Origin: Ferrovibrio sp. MS7 | Lineage (GTDB): Bacteria > Pseudomonadota > Alphaproteobacteria > Ferrovibrionales > Ferrovibrionaceae | Length of the DNA stretch: 64,000 bases | Reading direction: 5' to 3' | NCBI RefSeq assembly: GCF_038404985.1 | Contig: NZ_JBBKBA010000001.1 | Location: 310,001 to 374,000, forward strand | Shown here: piece by piece, positions 61,369-64,000 of the stretch | Position numbering within the stretch: position 1 is the first letter of the stretch | How the letters are laid out: each line of letters opens with the position of its first letter | The notes under the pieces: model-generated | Database searches by the model: none | Told to the model about the DNA's origin: nothing | Seen by the model: the letters and a program-made list of their open reading frames with translations, nothing else | Made by a program: the position numbers and the translations under genes

Positions 61369-64000
61369 CCGCGCTTCTCCGTCGCGAGGGAGTTCGGAAC
61401 CAGCAGCACCACGGCCACGGGGAAGGTATGCTCGACGGCATTGGAGTGCCGTTCCTCGATCGCGCTTAGCTCCTGCTCGCGCTCTTTGGGGATCCGGGCC
61501 AAGCGTGCTTCGAGGGCCGCTCGGTCACGCTTGAGCTGAGTGCGTTCGTCCTCGGAGAACAGAGAAAGCTGCAAGGGCTGCTGTTCCGCCGCAATCTCGG
61601 TCTTCAGCGCTCGTTCGAGATCGTCCAGGACTTGACGAATGTCCTCGGCCTCCTTGCGTTTCCGGGTCTCGATCGTGTTCACGAGGAAGCGTAGCCGGTC
61701 TTTCGAGCGTGCCTCGACGGCCGCCAGGACGGCATCACGATGCTTGTCGAAGCGGGTACGAAGGGCTTCGAACGTCGAATCCGACAGGGCCGCAGGCTGC
61801 GAGTCTTCCAGCCAGCGACGAACTTCCGTAACCCGCTCCTCTCGCCGGAAACCGGCATCGCGCAGATAACCGCCAGCCTCCGTGAGCTCCTCGTGCAGAC
61901 GATGATGGTTCCCGCCGGTCACGACGAGCCGCGACATCACCACCACGGCCGGCCCCTCTATCCGCCCATCCGGAAGCGACCGGACGGTCACGCGGTGAAG
62001 CTTCTTCACGTCGTCACGGGCCCAGATCTCCGCGCGCAGGAGCCGCAGACTCATCTGTACGAGCCGGTGGTTCAGGTGGACGAGGACGACGTCGTCACGG
62101 CCCTTGGCGACCTCGTGGTCGAAGGTGATCGGGCGAACCTTCTGTGAGTAGGGGTGTTCGAGACCCTCGAGGCATCGGGACCAGGAACCCGAGAGCGGCG
62201 GCATTCGGAAAACCGTGCCATCCGGAGCGCCGGCTAGAGAAACGGGCTCCAAGTCTGGTTTGTCCGTTAGACGCAACGCGGTGCGTACCGCTCTCTCAAT
62301 GTGGTCGGGCACGAGGCTCTGTTCGCGCCGGGTCTCGGTCAGCCGCTCATGGAGTTTGGCCACACGTTCGCGAAGGTTGCGCTCCGCCTTCACGAAGCGG
62401 CGAGATTTCTCCATCCGGGCTTCGGCTTGTCTCGTGTCGAGATCGCGGCGGCGCCCCTCCAGCAGGTCGGGCAGTTGAGGCGCGATGACGGGGTTCACGC
62501 TCCCCATGTCGGCGCGCATAGCTTCCAGCTTGTGAAGCGCGCGCAGGATATCGTCACCGTGGCCACCTTCGGCATCCACTGGGTGCCAGATGACGACCTC
62601 GCTGGCGCGTTGCCCATGGCGGTCGATGCGGCCGTTCCGCTGCTCCATCACATTTGGGTTGTACGGAATTTCGAGGTGGATCATCAGATGGCAGTGGTTC
62701 TGGAGGTCGATGCCCTCGGAGGCGGCATCGGTCGCCAGCAGTATCCTCACCGGAGATTCCGAGGGGTTGGCCTGGAACGCGGCTTTCACGCCCTCGCGTT
62801 CTTTCGGGTCCATGCCGCCATAGATGAGAGCCAATCGCTCGCCCCCGAAGCCGTGAGATGCGAGGATCTCCTGCATCCATTGCTGAGTGGCGCGATACTC
62901 GGTGAACAGGATCACCCGCTCGTTCGTCCACCTGTCACCGTCCTTCAGGTGACTGGCCAGCCAACCCAGCACGGCAGTGGCCTTGGCATCGGCCCGACGA
63001 GCCGCCTGTTGGGCCCAGGATCGCAATCGGTCGAGCATCCGGCGTTCTTCGTCGGTCGGTGGCCGGACATGCTTGCCCGCTTCCTCGATCGCTTCAGCCT
63101 CGGCGGCATCCCGCTGTGCGTCGTCTGCGTAGTCTTCCTCGGTCTTCGCTATCGCCCGCCGAAGGATGCGGTCATCGAATTTCTTCTGGCTGCGCTCGCC
63201 AGCCGCGCGGCCCTCGATCGTCGCGATATGCCGTTCGAGTGTCGCTGCGAACGCTGCAGGAGACGATGACAGGCGTTTACGCAGCAACTGGTGCACGAAG
63301 TGATCGACGGCGCGCCCTCCATCAGCACCGCCTTCGCGGCTCTTGATGTATGCCTCCAGCTGCCGCCTGGCGTCCCTCTCGTCCTCGCCATACTCTACCG
63401 GCAGCGCCTCGAGCCGCCGTTGGGGGTAAATGCGCTTACCGTTCGCATCGACCAGATCGCTCTTCAGCCGACGGACCATCACCCGGGCGAGTTGGGGATC
63501 ACTTGGGAGAACGTTTCTCGCGAACCGCTGATCATCAAGGAGTTCGAGGAGCGCGGTGAAGGATTCGGTGTACCCGTCGTGCGGCGTGGCTGTGAGAAAC
63601 AGTTTGTGCTGGAAGTGTGGCGCGGCCAGACGAACCAGACGGGTCCTGAGGCTTTCGACAGCGTAGCGCCCGACAGTCGGCGCGACGTTGTGAGCCTCGT
63701 CGATGATCAGCAGGTCGAACTTCCTGGGATGGCTGACGTGCGGGGGCAATGCGTCCCGCAGAAGACGCAAGCCTTCACCCTGCTTGGCCCAGTCCATCGA
63801 CGTGATGAGACGGGGAAAAGACGTCCACGGATTGGCGTGGAGACCTCGCTCACGGCGCAAACGCTTGACGTAGCCCGTATCAACGATCCGGAACTCGAGT
63901 CCGAACTTCTCCTGCATCTCGACGCGCCACTTTTCCTGCAACGAGGCAGGGCAGAGCACGAGGACCGTGCGGGCGCGGTGACGCAGGAGCATCTCTTGAA
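61365..64000 (-). CDS. drmD: DISARM SNF2-type helicase DrmD (N-terminal part beyond the window)
   Basis: At least 878 codons of a SNF2/Swi2-like ATPase. The frame is open at the window edge, so Walker A and the true start lie further right; the ATG at 63992 is internal. Seen here: motif Ia VLVLCPASLQEKW, DEAH box LLIIDEAHNVAP near residue 98, motif III LTATPHDGYTESF, motif V ATDAASEGIDLQ and motif VI EQRNGRIDRHGQ. Between the two helicase lobes are ~150 charged residues. The C-terminal ~350 residues are coiled-coil rich. Presence of drmD together with drmMI defines class 1 DISARM. Confidence 0.92.
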   Translation of the reverse strand, partial: QEMLLRHRARTVLVLCPASLQEKWRVEMQEKFGLEFRIVDTGYVKRLRRERGLHANPWTSFPRLITSMDWAKQGEGLRLLRDALPPHVSHPRKFDLLIIDEAHNVAPTVGRYAVESLRTRLVRLAAPHFQHKLFLTATPHDGYTESFTALLELLDDQRFARNVLPSDPQLARVMVRRLKSDLVDANGKRIYPQRRLEALPVEYGEDERDARRQLEAYIKSREGGADGGRAVDHFVHQLLRKRLSSSPAAFAATLERHIATIEGRAAGERSQKKFDDRILRRAIAKTEEDYADDAQRDAAEAEAIEEAGKHVRPPTDEERRMLDRLRSWAQQAARRADAKATAVLGWLASHLKDGDRWTNERVILFTEYRATQQWMQEILASHGFGGERLALIYGGMDPKEREGVKAAFQANPSESPVRILLATDAASEGIDLQNHCHLMIHLEIPYNPNVMEQRNGRIDRHGQRASEVVIWHPVDAEGGHGDDILRALHKLEAMRADMGSVNPVIAPQLPDLLEGRRRDLDTRQAEARMEKSRRFVKAERNLRERVAKLHERLTETRREQSLVPDHIERAVRTALRLTDKPDLEPVSLAGAPDGTVFRMPPLSGSWSRCLEGLEHPYSQKVRPITFDHEVAKGRDDVVLVHLNHRLVQMSLRLLRAEIWARDDVKKLHRVTVRSLPDGRIEGPAVVVMSRLVVTGGNHHRLHEELTEAGGYLRDAGFRREERVTEVRRWLEDSQPAALSDSTFEALRTRFDKHRDAVLAAVEARSKDRLRFLVNTIETRKRKEAEDIRQVLDDLERALKTEIAAEQQPLQLSLFSEDERTQLKRDRAALEARLARIPKEREQELSAIEERHSNAVEHTFPVAVVLLVPNSLATEKRG

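Overview
The window is about 64 kb of GC-rich DNA from an alphaproteobacterium, probably Rhodospirillales-like. This rests on the gene families (an FdsGBACD formate dehydrogenase, TRAP and ABC uptake systems, many CoA-dependent catabolic enzymes), the GC-rich codon usage, and a tRNA-fMet 3' end typical of Alphaproteobacteria. The genus cannot be fixed from the sequence alone.

Bases 1 to about 43,980 look like ordinary chromosome devoted to uptake and oxidation of small organic acids and amines. From left to right they hold: a peptide-type ABC ATPase (cut by the edge) following a single-chain biotin-dependent carboxylase; the NAD+-linked molybdenum formate dehydrogenase operon fdsG-fdsB-fdsA-fdhD-fdsD with a LysR regulator; a D-amino-acid dehydrogenase; an aminotransferase and GntR pair facing a HAD hydrolase and a branched-chain-type binding protein; a TRAP binding protein facing an acyl-CoA ligase, acyl-CoA dehydrogenase, AraC and bicupin group; and a lone amino-acid-binding protein facing a GntR regulator. 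Next comes a long leftward operon (33303 to 25581) coupling a polyamine-type ABC importer to RidA, a threonine-synthase-like enzyme, an enolase-superfamily enzyme and a D-2-hydroxyacid dehydrogenase. A second leftward operon (43627 to 33420) couples a TetR regulator and a TRAP importer to an acyl-CoA ligase, an enoyl-CoA hydratase, two thiolase-like/DUF35 pairs and an SDR.

At 43984 the chromosome meets an integrated island. Its left end is marked by a truncated 3' copy of tRNA-fMet on the minus strand, followed by tandem 11-bp repeats and a tyrosine integrase. The next 6 kb form a compact module: integrase A, a PHP-SMC-like ATPase (995 aa, candidate single-gene defence protein), and two paralogous excisionase-like proteins that converge on a shared terminator. 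Integrase B then lies next to a tRNA-Phe 3'-end sequence that has matching 22-bp repeats on both sides, as an unused attP would have. Beyond it lies a tightly overlapping operon on the minus strand that I identify as a class 1 DISARM anti-phage system (drmD-drmMI-drmA-drmB-drmC). The N-terminal part of drmD is outside the window. The right end of the island, with the restored tRNA-fMet, was not seen.

Most interesting points: the DISARM locus with the PHP-ATPase gene next to it on the same island; the apparent double integrase/excisionase arrangement with two different tRNA targets; the thiolase-like/DUF35 pairs that may be retro-aldolases rather than thiolases; and several unassigned inverted repeats that look like regulator binding sites.
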